From positions 2,351,501-2,415,500 of the forward strand of contig NZ_CP011774.1 in assembly GCF_001412535.1 (NCBI RefSeq): a stretch of 64,000 nucleotides of DNA, written 5' to 3'. The translations under genes and the position numbers were made by a program. The stretch is from Limnohabitans sp. 63ED37-2 (GTDB lineage Bacteria > Pseudomonadota > Gammaproteobacteria > Burkholderiales > Burkholderiaceae_C). The notes under the pieces were generated by a model. That model did not search any database and was not told where the DNA came from. It saw only the letters and a program-made list of their open reading frames with translations. Below, in pieces: positions 34,873 through 42,831 of the stretch; within the stretch, counting starts at the first letter, position 1; each line of letters opens with the position of its first letter.

Positions 34873-36578
34873 GCCGCCCCCACTTCGTGCGGGAAATACT
34901 GCAAGACGCAGCGGATCGGGTTCGGCGCAGCCTGGCCCAGACCGCAAATCGACGCATCGCCCATGACTTGCGCGAGGTCTAACAACGTATCGGCATCCCA
35001 GACCTTGGCGGTCATGAGCTGCGCGGCTTTGTCGGTGCCCACACGGCAAGGCGTGCATTGGCCGCAGCTTTCGTGCGCAAAAAAGCGCATCACGTTCAGC
35101 GCCGCCTCGCGTGCGCTGTCGTGTTGGCTGAGCACCATCACAGCCGCCGAGCCAATGAAGCAGCCGTGCGGCTGAAGCGTGTCAAAGTCCAGCGGCACAT
35201 CGGCCAGGCGCTCGGGCAAGATACCGCCGCTGGCTCCGCCGGGCAGGTAGGCATAGAGCGTGTGGCCATCGGCCATGCCGCCGCAGTATTCATCCACCAG
35301 TTCACGCAGCGTGATGCCTGCGGGCGCGAGCTTGACGCCCGGCTGCTTGACGCGCCCGCTCACACTGAAGCGGCGCAGGCCCTTTCGGTCATGGCGGCCG
35401 TGCGATGAAAAACTGTCCGCGCCTTGCTCGATCAGTTCGCGCACCCAAAACAGGGTCTCAAAATTGTGTTCCAGCGTCGGACGGCCAAACAGCCCGACCT
35501 CGGCGATGTAAGGCGGGCGCATGCGCGGCTCACCGCGTTTGCCTTCGATGCTTTGGATCATGGCCGACTCTTCGCCGCAGATGTAAGCGCCCGCGCCACG
35601 CCTCAGTTCAATGCGTGGCAAGGCGCAAGGCGGGTTGGCCTGCAAAGCGGCCAATTCTTGAGTCAACATCACACGGGCTTCGTGGTACTCGTCGCGCAGG
35701 TAGATGTAGACCGCTTCGCAGCCCACCACGCTGGCCGCGATCAACACGCCTTCCAGAAAACGGTGCGGGTCGGCTTCCAAACAGGTGCGGTCCTTGAAGG
35801 TGCCGGGCTCGCCCTCGTCGATGTTCACCGCCATCAGGCGCGGGCCGGGTTGGCTGCGCACGATGCGCCATTTGCGCCCGGCCGGAAAACCGGCACCGCC
35901 CAAACCCCTCAAGCCCGAAGACTCCAAGACCTGGATCACCGATTCGGCATCGCGCTGGCCCGAGGTCACTTGTTGTGCCAACTGGTAACCGCCGGTTTGC
36001 AGGTAAGCATCGAGCCGAATCGCATCGGGCAAGGCGTTGGGCGCGGTCTGGTCTTGGGCCACACACTGCGCCACCATTTCAACCGTCGCATGCGCCACGG
36101 CCTGCTGACCGACCTGAGCGGCCGGGGCCTGCTCGCAGCGGCCCAGACAGGGCACGGGCAGGACCTTCACGTCCAGCAAATCGTTATGCAATTGGCGCAG
36201 CAAGCTGTCACTGCCAGCCAGGCTGCAGCTCAAGCTGTCACACACCCGCACAGTGATGCGCGGTGCAGCTTCAGCGTCTTTCAAAATATCGAAGTGGTGG
36301 TAGAACGAAGCCACCTCAAACACCTCGACCACGGGCAGCCGCATCTCGGCGGCCAGCGCCACGATGTGGCGTTCGAACAGACCATAGAAGTGATCGTTCA
36401 GCACATGCAGGTGCTCGATCAGCAGGTCGCGGTGGTGGCCGTCTTGGGGCGGTAGGCCGATGAGGGTGCGCACCTCGGCACGGGCCTCATCCGAGACCTG
36501 GCGGCCTTTCAATTGGGAACGGGGCTGGCGCAGTTGCTGGCGAACCTGGTCCAAGCCAATGTAGGTAGCGTTCGCCAT
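34869..36578 (-). CDS. fdsB: Formate dehydrogenase beta subunit, fused FdsG-FdsB (NuoE-NuoF)
   Basis: A 569-aa fusion. Residues 1-155 are NuoE-like, with the [2Fe-2S] cysteines in CDSLSC and CLGRCEQAP. Residues about 190-569 are NuoF-like: GLRGLGGAGFPAGRKW and NIDEGEPGTFKDR for FMN and NADH, SCGQCTPCRVG plus a distal Cys for [4Fe-4S]. In fds operons of Cupriavidus these are two proteins; the fused form recalls Fdh1B of Methylobacterium. It passes formate electrons to NAD+. It starts 5 bp after the boxA stop, so it is almost certainly co-transcribed with box genes. Confidence 0.93.
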   Translation of the reverse strand: MANATYIGLDQVRQQLRQPRSQLKGRQVSDEARAEVRTLIGLPPQDGHHRDLLIEHLHVLNDHFYGLFERHIVALAAEMRLPVVEVFEVASFYHHFDILKDAEAAPRITVRVCDSLSCSLAGSDSLLRQLHNDLLDVKVLPVPCLGRCEQAPAAQVGQQAVAHATVEMVAQCVAQDQTAPNALPDAIRLDAYLQTGGYQLAQQVTSGQRDAESVIQVLESSGLRGLGGAGFPAGRKWRIVRSQPGPRLMAVNIDEGEPGTFKDRTCLEADPHRFLEGVLIAASVVGCEAVYIYLRDEYHEARVMLTQELAALQANPPCALPRIELRRGAGAYICGEESAMIQSIEGKRGEPRMRPPYIAEVGLFGRPTLEHNFETLFWVRELIEQGADSFSSHGRHDRKGLRRFSVSGRVKQPGVKLAPAGITLRELVDEYCGGMADGHTLYAYLPGGASGGILPERLADVPLDFDTLQPHGCFIGSAAVMVLSQHDSAREAALNVMRFFAHESCGQCTPCRVGTDKAAQLMTAKVWDADTLLDLAQVMGDASICGLGQAAPNPIRCVLQYFPHEVGAA

Positions 36579-36583
36579 GTTGT

Positions 36584-37897
36584 TCAGTAGGTTTCGAGGT
36601 GCAGACGGCCTTCTTTTTTAAGCGCAGCGCCCACGGCATCCCAATCGAGCCCGGCGTTCTGTGCGATGTCCCGCAGTGCCATCACCACCCCTTCTTCCAT
36701 GCTCTTCAATCCACACACATAAAAACAGGTATTCGGATCTTTGAGCTGGACTGCGATGTCGGCCGCGCGATCACGCATGGCGTCTTGCACATAGCGCTTG
36801 GGCTTGCCCACTTCTCGCGAGAACGCGAACTCGGTGTCGATGAAGTCTTTGGGCAGGTTGTTGAGTGGCCCGAAGTAAGGCAGCTCAGCGGGCGTGCGGG
36901 CCCCAAAGAACAGCATCAACTTGCCACCTTCAAACTTGCCACTGGCCCGCAGGCGGCGGCGCCATTCGGTCATGGCCCGCATGGGTGCAGAACCGGTGCC
37001 TGTGCAGATCATGACGATGTTGCTCTTGGGGTGGTTGGGCATGAGGAAGCTCGCGCCAAACGGCCCGATCACCTGCACTTTTTCACCCACATTCAGGTCG
37101 CACATAAAGTTGGAGGCCACGCCGCGCACCGGTTTGCCGTCGTGGTCTTCGAGCACGCGCTTGATGGTCAGCGACAGGTTGTTGTGGCCGGGACGTTCGC
37201 CGTTGCGGGGACTGGCAATTGAGTATTGGCGCGCATGGTGCGGCTTACCGTTGGCGTCCACACCCGGCGGGATGATGCCGATCGACTGGCCTTCGAGCAC
37301 CGGGAAAGGCAAGTGGCCAAAGTCGAGCACGATGTGGTGGGTGTCGTAGTCTTGTTGGCCTGCTTGTTGGCCCACTTCGGTCACACGCAGGTTACCGGTC
37401 ACGGTGGCGGTGATGGTTTTGTCTTGTGCCTTGGGTCCATACAGGTTGGTGTAGGCATGGGCCGCAGACCAAGGGGGGATCGTCGCGCCATACTGCGCCG
37501 AGTTGAAGCCCGACGCTGCAGCGGTGCTGACAGCAGATGACGATGAAGCAGCGGCTTGTACGGCGGCCAAGGCTTGTTCTTGCGCGTCACCAGCATCACC
37601 ACCGCCAGCGGCAGCCAACTCTTCGGCACTCAGCTCTGCTGGCAGGTCGTACCACTTGAGTTGCTCCTCGATGCTGTAGGCCTTGGCCTTGGGCACCATG
37701 CGCCAGTTGTCAATCGAGCCTGTTGGACATGGCGAGATGCAGTCCATGCAACCGTTGCAGACGTCGGCTTTGACCACGTAGTTGAGCGAGTCGTGGGTGA
37801 TGGCACCCACCGGACAGATCGCTTCGCAGGTGTTGCAGCGGATGCAGATTTCCGGGTCGATCAGGTGTTGTTTGATCAGCGTCGCTTCGGTGCTCAT
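36584..37897 (-). CDS. boxA: Benzoyl-CoA 2,3-epoxidase reductase component BoxA
   Basis: A 437-aa NADPH-dependent flavoprotein that feeds electrons to BoxB. Two [4Fe-4S] motifs are at the N terminus (C18-C21-C24-C28 and C47-C50-C53-C57). An Ala/Ser-rich linker (about residues 85-150) leads to a ferredoxin-NADP reductase module with RQYSIASPRNGE for FAD and MICTGTGSAPMRAM for NADPH. I place the start at 37897 (MSTEATLIKQ). It is separated from boxB by an unusual 457-bp spacer with long palindromes. Confidence 0.94.
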   Translation of the reverse strand: MSTEATLIKQHLIDPEICIRCNTCEAICPVGAITHDSLNYVVKADVCNGCMDCISPCPTGSIDNWRMVPKAKAYSIEEQLKWYDLPAELSAEELAAAGGGDAGDAQEQALAAVQAAASSSSAVSTAAASGFNSAQYGATIPPWSAAHAYTNLYGPKAQDKTITATVTGNLRVTEVGQQAGQQDYDTHHIVLDFGHLPFPVLEGQSIGIIPPGVDANGKPHHARQYSIASPRNGERPGHNNLSLTIKRVLEDHDGKPVRGVASNFMCDLNVGEKVQVIGPFGASFLMPNHPKSNIVMICTGTGSAPMRAMTEWRRRLRASGKFEGGKLMLFFGARTPAELPYFGPLNNLPKDFIDTEFAFSREVGKPKRYVQDAMRDRAADIAVQLKDPNTCFYVCGLKSMEEGVVMALRDIAQNAGLDWDAVGAALKKEGRLHLETY

Positions 37898-37951
37898 GTC
37901 TTGGCTCTCTTGTATTTGGCGTTTTATGTCTGTGGTCTGCGAGGTCCGCAA

Positions 37952-38021
37952 CGGAATGGCTTGGGGCCGGGCGCCTCATACTGGGGTACCAGAAATCGGC
38001 GCCCGGCCCACAGCCATACCG
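37952..38021 (-). repeat. Long-stem palindromic repeat, copy 1 (inverted)
   Basis: The arms are 37952-37975 and 37998-38021, 24 bp with three mismatches, around a 22-nt apex. Read on the minus strand the apex runs GATTT, then CTGGTACCCCAG, then TATGA. Apex and arm length match copies 2 and 3, but the stem sequence is different (GC-rich, GGCGCC at the closing end). Confidence 0.8.
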
Positions 38022-38083
38022 TCGCTCAGTGCCTGCTTGAATGCGCTGAGTCTACTGGGACCTCGTCTGAACACCTCACCCAT

Positions 38084-38161
38084 GTCATTGAAAGGGCAAG
38101 GGGCGGGTGACGATTTTCGGTACCCCGTTATGAGGAACCCGCCCCTTGCCCTTTCAATGAC
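38084..38161 (+). repeat. Long-stem palindromic repeat, copy 2
   Basis: The arms are 38084-38108 and 38137-38161, a perfect 25-bp inverted repeat. The 28-nt apex contains GATTT, the inner stem CGG-TACC-CCG and TTATGAGGA. The inner stem carries a C:G pair where copies 1 and 3 have T:A, a compensated change. Confidence 0.85.
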
Positions 38162-38231
38162 CGCCTCCACTCAAGGCAGAACATAGAAACGCCAGCCACA
38201 CAGCCACCAACAGACGCTCAACAAATTCCAT

Positions 38232-38309
38232 GCAGTTGACAGGGGAAGGGGCGGGTGAGGATTTCTGGTACCCCAGCATGAGGAACCCGCCACTTCCTCT
38301 GTCAACTGC
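38232..38309 (+). repeat. Long-stem palindromic repeat, copy 3
   Basis: The arms are 38232-38256 and 38285-38309, 25 bp with two non-Watson-Crick positions, one of them a G:T wobble. The 28-nt apex contains GATTT, CTGGTACCCCAG and CATGAGGA. Five stem positions differ from copy 2, and each change is matched in the opposite arm. Confidence 0.85.
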
Positions 38310-38354
38310 TGCCCCCACAACGAAGCAGAGGCAGCAGTCCAATCAGAGACTCAA

Positions 38355-39782
38355 TCAGTTAAAGCGAACGTAATCAAAGTCCACGGGCTGACGGTTGATG
38401 CCCATGACGGGTGGCGCGATCCAATTGGCGAACTTGCCTGGCTCCACGACACGGCCCATCAGGCTGGCCACATAAGCGCGGTCTTCGTTGGTGGGCAGCC
38501 ACTCGCCCACTTGCGACATCCACTGCTCGTCGGTCACCACTTGACCATCGGGTGTGATCTTGGCACCGGACAAAGAACCGATGTTGCGGTGGAACGCCTT
38601 GTGGGGTGCCTTCAATGTGAAGGGAATGCCCGCCTTGGCGATCACACGGTTCCAACGGTCGATGCCGCCTTTGGAGTCGGTGATGTAGTCGTCGCGCAGC
38701 ACTTCGTTCAAAGCGTTGAGCATTGGCACTTCTTTTTCGACCAGCTTGCCGTTCTCGACGGACAGGATCTTGTAGCTGTTGCCTTTGAGCACATGGTCAT
38801 CACCGCGCTTGCCTTCTTCGTAACGGCCTTTCAGGCCCGAACTGTAGAAGGTGGCGGCGTTGGACGACTGGTCGGCACCGAACAAATCGATGGTCACCGA
38901 GAAGTGGAAGTTGATGTAGCGCTGGATGGTGGGCAAATCGATCACGCCAGCTGCACGCAGCTTGCCCACGTCGTCGGTTTTGAGCTGGTTCATCACATCG
39001 ACAGTGCGCTGGATGGTGCGGCTCACGCCGGACTCGCCCACAAACATGTGGTGCGCTTCTTCGGTCAGCATGAACTTGGTGGTGCGGGCCAGCGGGTCGA
39101 AGGCCGACTCGGCCAAAGCGCACAGCTGGAACTTGCCATCACGGTCGGTGAAGTAGGTGAACATGAAGAAGGACAACCAGTCAGGCGTCTTCTCGTTGAA
39201 GGCCTGCAAGATGCGGGGGTTGTCTTCGTTGCCGCTGTTGCGCTGCAACAAGGCGTCGGCTTCTTCACGGCCATCTTTGCCAAAGTATTTGTGCAAGAGG
39301 TAAACCATGGCCCACAGGTGGCGGCCTTCTTCGACGTTGATCTGGAACAGGTTGCGCAGGTCGTACATGCTGGGGGCCGTCAGACCGAGGTGGCGTTGCT
39401 GCTCCACCGATGCGGGCTCGGTGTCGCCTTGGGTCACGATGATGCGGCGCAGGTTGGCGCGGTGTTCGCCAGGCACGTCTTGCCAAGCTTTTTCACCGAT
39501 GTGGTCACCGAAATGGATCTTGCGGTCTTGCTCGCCGGGGTTCAGGAACACGCCCCAACGGTAGTCGCGCATCTTGACGTGGCCGAACTGGGCCCAGCCT
39601 TGTGGGTCCACGCTCACGGCGGTGCGCAGGTACACGTCCATGTCGGTGGAACCTTCCGGACCCATGTCGTCCCACCAGTTGATGAAGTTGGGCTGCCACT
39701 GCTCCAAGGCACGTTGCAGCGTGCGGTCTTCGCTCAGGTTGACGTTGTTGGGGATCTTTTCGCTGTAGTTGATACCGGACAT
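38355..39782 (-). CDS. boxB: Benzoyl-CoA 2,3-epoxidase subunit BoxB
   Basis: A 475-aa diiron oxygenase that inserts one oxygen into benzoyl-CoA to give the 2,3-epoxide, using electrons from BoxA. Metal-ligand helices are visible around EEGRHLWAMVYLLHKYFG and LTEEAHHMFVGESG. Length is standard for BoxB. The reading frame extends upstream, but MSGINYSEKIPNNVNL is the family start, giving 39782. It follows boxC by 100 bp and precedes the palindrome-rich spacer. Confidence 0.96.
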   Translation of the reverse strand: MSGINYSEKIPNNVNLSEDRTLQRALEQWQPNFINWWDDMGPEGSTDMDVYLRTAVSVDPQGWAQFGHVKMRDYRWGVFLNPGEQDRKIHFGDHIGEKAWQDVPGEHRANLRRIIVTQGDTEPASVEQQRHLGLTAPSMYDLRNLFQINVEEGRHLWAMVYLLHKYFGKDGREEADALLQRNSGNEDNPRILQAFNEKTPDWLSFFMFTYFTDRDGKFQLCALAESAFDPLARTTKFMLTEEAHHMFVGESGVSRTIQRTVDVMNQLKTDDVGKLRAAGVIDLPTIQRYINFHFSVTIDLFGADQSSNAATFYSSGLKGRYEEGKRGDDHVLKGNSYKILSVENGKLVEKEVPMLNALNEVLRDDYITDSKGGIDRWNRVIAKAGIPFTLKAPHKAFHRNIGSLSGAKITPDGQVVTDEQWMSQVGEWLPTNEDRAYVASLMGRVVEPGKFANWIAPPVMGINRQPVDFDYVRFN

Positions 39783-39882
39783 GAGTGTCTCCAGAAATGA
39801 AAAAGCAACGGTGGGGGCAATTTTCGGTTGCAGTGTGGACCACCGGGAACCACGCTGCACAACGATCTGAAATGGAAAGGAC

Positions 39883-41541
39883 TTAAACGCGGTTCATGTC
39901 GAACTGAACTTTTTCGCCCTTGCCGTACACCTTCAAAGCACCTTTTTCGCCGACGGCGTTGGGGCGCTGGAAGATCCAGTTTTGCCAGGCGGTCAGGCGA
40001 CCAAAAATGCGGGTCAGCATGTTCTCTTGTTGAGCGAAACGCAGGTTGGCTTCCAGGCCGGTCAGCGCGTCGGGTGACATAGAAGAGCGCTCTTCCAAGG
40101 CCAGACGGATTTCATCCGCCCAGTCGATGTCGTCAGGGGCAGCGGTGACCAAGCCCAAAGCCAAAGCGGCGTCAGCGTCGAGCGCCTTGCCAATGGCGCC
40201 GCGAGCGGCTTCCATGGCGGGAACTTCTTCATAAAAGCGGCGCTGCAGGCGGGTCTGGTCGTTGACCATGGGGAAGAAACCGAAGTTCATTTCGTTCAAT
40301 TGGATCTTGGGTGCTTTGGCTTCGTCGTCCGGCAGCGCCAGCATATAGGCGCGGTCGGCACAGAAAGCCAATTCGGCGAGTGTGCCGACAAAACAAGTCC
40401 CTTCTTCGACCAAGGCAAACAGGCTGCGCGAGGTCACGTCCATGCGGGCCAGGGTGCGGCGCAGGTGGCCGATGGTCTCACGCACAAACCAGTGGTCTTT
40501 GTTCGCCAGCATGGTGGCGTCGGAGGCCAACACGGCTGCCACATCGCCAGAAGTTTTGATGACCCAGGTGCCGATGTCGAGTTCGTTGGTGCGCATGTGC
40601 AAGATGGCGTCGTCCAGTTCACGCACCATTTGCAGGGGCCACCAGTTCATGCCAGCGGCTTCAATGCCCGCGATGTCGGTGGGCTGGGCCGTGGCCGGGG
40701 CCTTGACGGTGAAAGTGGCGATGCGCTTGGCGCGGTCGATGTCCACGGTGACGTTGGTGTAAGTGAGCGCATCGGCCGCGATGGTGCGATTGATGGGTGT
40801 GAGGGCCACACCCTTGGCGCCCACGGGGCGGATGCTGCCAGCGGCGAGCTTGGTGGCACGCGCCTTGACCACATCCTTGAAGACGGCAGGCTTGGCGATG
40901 GCATCGACCAGACGCCAGTCCACGGCTTTTTGGCCGCGCACACCTTCCACGCTGGTGCAGAAAATGTCGGCCAGGTCGTGGCGCACATGGCGCTTGTCGG
41001 TCACACGGGTCAGGCCACCGGTGCCGGGCAAGACGCCGAGCAGCGGCACTTCGGGCAGTGACACGGCGCTGGAGCGGTCATCGACCAAGACGATGTCATC
41101 ACAAGCCAAAGCCAGCTCGTAGCCGCCGCCCGCACAAGCGCCATTCAGCGCAGCCACAAATTTCAGACCATCGTGCTTGCTGGAGTCTTCGATGCCATTG
41201 CGGGTTTCGTTGGTGAATTTACAAAAGTTGACTTTCCAGCCATGGGTCGACACACCCAGCATGAAGATGTTGGCACCTGAGCAGAACACGCGGTCCTTCA
41301 AGCTGGTCACCACCACGGTGCGCACTTCGGGGTGTTCAAAGCGGATGCGTTGCAATGCGTCGTGCAATTCGATGTCCACACCCAGGTCGTAGCTGTTGAG
41401 CTTGAGCTTGTAGCCAGGGCGGATGCCGGCGTCTTCGTTGATGTTGATCGACAGGGTTGCGATCTCGCCATCAAAAGACAGTTGGATGTGCTTGTATTCA
41501 GCGGGGCTGGTCTGGTAATTGACCTGGAAATTGGCGCTCAT
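39883..41541 (-). CDS. boxC: 2,3-epoxybenzoyl-CoA dihydrolase (benzoyl-CoA-dihydrodiol lyase)
   Basis: A 552-aa enzyme with tandem crotonase-like regions. It opens the ring of 2,3-epoxybenzoyl-CoA with two waters, giving 3,4-dehydroadipyl-CoA semialdehyde and formate. Visible blocks are DRVFCSGANIFMLGVSTHGWKVNFCKFTNETRN, ALNGACAGGGYELALACD and PLLGVLPGTGGLTRV. The formate it releases makes sense of the fdsBA genes in the same operon. It is the first structural gene after boxR, behind BoxR-type sites, with GGAGACC before the ATG. Confidence 0.96.
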   Translation of the reverse strand: MSANFQVNYQTSPAEYKHIQLSFDGEIATLSININEDAGIRPGYKLKLNSYDLGVDIELHDALQRIRFEHPEVRTVVVTSLKDRVFCSGANIFMLGVSTHGWKVNFCKFTNETRNGIEDSSKHDGLKFVAALNGACAGGGYELALACDDIVLVDDRSSAVSLPEVPLLGVLPGTGGLTRVTDKRHVRHDLADIFCTSVEGVRGQKAVDWRLVDAIAKPAVFKDVVKARATKLAAGSIRPVGAKGVALTPINRTIAADALTYTNVTVDIDRAKRIATFTVKAPATAQPTDIAGIEAAGMNWWPLQMVRELDDAILHMRTNELDIGTWVIKTSGDVAAVLASDATMLANKDHWFVRETIGHLRRTLARMDVTSRSLFALVEEGTCFVGTLAELAFCADRAYMLALPDDEAKAPKIQLNEMNFGFFPMVNDQTRLQRRFYEEVPAMEAARGAIGKALDADAALALGLVTAAPDDIDWADEIRLALEERSSMSPDALTGLEANLRFAQQENMLTRIFGRLTAWQNWIFQRPNAVGEKGALKVYGKGEKVQFDMNRV

Positions 41542-41585
41542 GGTGGTCTCCGTCGGTGATGTCAGGGTTGAATTCTGTCCAAAGA

Positions 41586-41655
41586 TGCATTTCAGTGCAT
41601 GTTGCAGTGAAGTTTAATGCAGGCCAATCGGCACCACAACATGCACTTTAATTCA
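41586..41655 (-). promoter_or_regulatory. boxC promoter with BoxR-type operators
   Basis: TGCA-N6-TGCA, the BzdR/BoxR-type arrangement, occurs perfectly at 41586-41599. A one-mismatch copy (TGCA-CTTTAA-TTCA) is at 41642-41655, and further TGCA units are at 41603 and 41618. A minus-strand promoter fits between them: -35 TTGTGG (41639-41634), 17-bp spacer, -10 TAAACT (41616-41611). Repressor at both sites would block this promoter; benzoyl-CoA is the known inducer in the family. Confidence 0.6.
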
Positions 41656-41699
41656 TTTTGTAGGTATTTACCCTAGTAGGTGAAGTTTCCTGCTTTCGC

Positions 41700-42623
41700 T
41701 CAAGTCGCCAAGCTCAAATGCTGGCGAACCGAAGACCGCAAGGCCTCGAACGCCTGGTCTTCGGTGCGCCCACTGGTGTTGATGGCCAGGTCGGCCTTGG
41801 AATAAAAGGCCGATCGGCCTTCCAGGATGCGCTTGAGGTCTTCCATGGCCTCGCGGCTGGCGGCCATGGGCCGCATGTCGCCCTGCGCGGCCACACGGCC
41901 CATGTGGTCGGCGGCGTCGGCCTGCAGCCACACGGTCGTGCAGTGCGAAAGCAAAACATTGAAATTGGCCGAATCCGAGACCAAACCACCGGGCGTTGCA
42001 ATCACCACTTCGGGGTAGATTTGAATGGCTTCCTCGAGAGCACGGCGCTCGTAGCGGCGGTAGGCATTGGCGCCATACAGGTTGTGGATCTCGCTGATTT
42101 GGCAGCCCGCAAACTGCTCGATTTCGCGACTCAACTCAATGAAGGGAAAGCCCAGATCGTTGGCCAGGCGCTGTCCCAAGGCCGTCTTGCCTGCGCCCCG
42201 CAAGCCAATCAGCGCGATGCGGTTCTTGCGCTCTTGCGCATTGCCACCCTCGCCAAACATGTCGCTCAGCTGCACACGGGCACGGCGCAGATCGGCTTCG
42301 CTGCGCTTGGAGAGCAACTCACGGATCAGCAGCCACTCGGGCGAGGTGGCGGTCACATCACCCAGCAACTCAGCTAATGAGCACTGCAATGCCTGCGCCA
42401 CCTGCAACAACACCAGCACCGAGACGTTGCCCGTGCCGTATTCGAGGTTGGCCAAATGCCGCTCGGACACGTCGGCCGCCAGCGCCACAGCGCGTCGCGT
42501 CATGCCCTTGCGAGAGCGCAGCGTGCGCACGCGCTCACCCAGTGACTCCAAAAATGGGCTGCGCTTGCTGTCAGCATCTGACGCGTTTTTCTCCACCTGC
42601 ATTGATTCTTCTGGTGCCGCCAT
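41700..42623 (-). CDS. boxR: BoxR transcriptional regulator (HTH plus shikimate-kinase-like domain)
   Basis: A 307-aa regulator. An XRE-type helix-turn-helix at about residues 25-85 (GMTRRAVALAADVSERHLANLEYGTGNVS) is followed by a linker and a shikimate-kinase-like domain from about residue 135. That domain has the P-loop GLRGAGKTALGQRL, and it senses benzoyl-CoA in the BzdR/BoxR family. The ATG at 42623 is preferred; an in-frame TTG at 42629 is an alternative. It lies between the boxC and boxD promoters and controls both. Confidence 0.94.
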   Translation of the reverse strand: MAAPEESMQVEKNASDADSKRSPFLESLGERVRTLRSRKGMTRRAVALAADVSERHLANLEYGTGNVSVLVLLQVAQALQCSLAELLGDVTATSPEWLLIRELLSKRSEADLRRARVQLSDMFGEGGNAQERKNRIALIGLRGAGKTALGQRLANDLGFPFIELSREIEQFAGCQISEIHNLYGANAYRRYERRALEEAIQIYPEVVIATPGGLVSDSANFNVLLSHCTTVWLQADAADHMGRVAAQGDMRPMAASREAMEDLKRILEGRSAFYSKADLAINTSGRTEDQAFEALRSSVRQHLSLAT

Positions 42624-42680
42624 GCTCAACTTTCATCCAAAAACTAGGGAAAACCCTTTATTTTCAACAAGCCCAAAACA

Positions 42681-42720
42681 TGCACTTTATTGCATACTCA
42701 CCAACACGCAAAATAATGCA
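42681..42720 (+). promoter_or_regulatory. boxD promoter with two BoxR-type operators
   Basis: TGCACTTTATTGCA (42681-42694) is a perfect TGCA-N6-TGCA site and CGCAAAATAATGCA (42707-42720) a one-mismatch copy. They overlap a possible + promoter, TTGCAT (42690-42695) and AATAAT (42712-42717) with a 16-bp spacer. The sites lie in the boxR-boxD divergent region, so they may serve both directions. Confidence 0.58.
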
Positions 42721-42831
42721 TCAACCCGTGTTTATACCGCCAACGGCCCCCGCAGAACAGTTTTTTGTTGCATGCCACGGTGTGACAGCACCCACTCTGT
42801 GCCTCATGGCGCACCCAGAAAGAACTTTCAC

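Larger units (their letters stand above)
37898..38354. other. Non-coding boxB-boxA spacer with three long palindromes
   Basis: This 457-bp gap lies inside a same-strand gene series that is otherwise tightly packed. It has three related hairpin elements (listed separately) and a smaller dyad CTGCTGCC (38306-38313) with GGCAGCAG (38330-38337). The small dyad overlaps the outer arm of the third element, so the two folds exclude each other. Short frames crossing the region only translate the repeats (for example SSPAP in two of them) and I do not regard them as genes. Confidence 0.75.

Noticed and set aside
37952..38309. Integron attC sites as an explanation of the three palindromes
   Set aside because: The arms are near-perfect over 24-25 bp, there is no GTTRRRY core site, no cassette-like genes lie between copies, and no integrase is in the window.
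37952..38309. CRISPR array
   Set aside because: Only three copies, one inverted, with divergent stems and irregular spacing; no cas genes are present.
37976..38342. Short minus-strand reading frames sharing KSSPAP-like segments in the boxB-boxA spacer
   Set aside because: The shared peptide is only the translation of the palindromic repeats. There is no ribosome-binding site, and the frames run through both hairpin arms.
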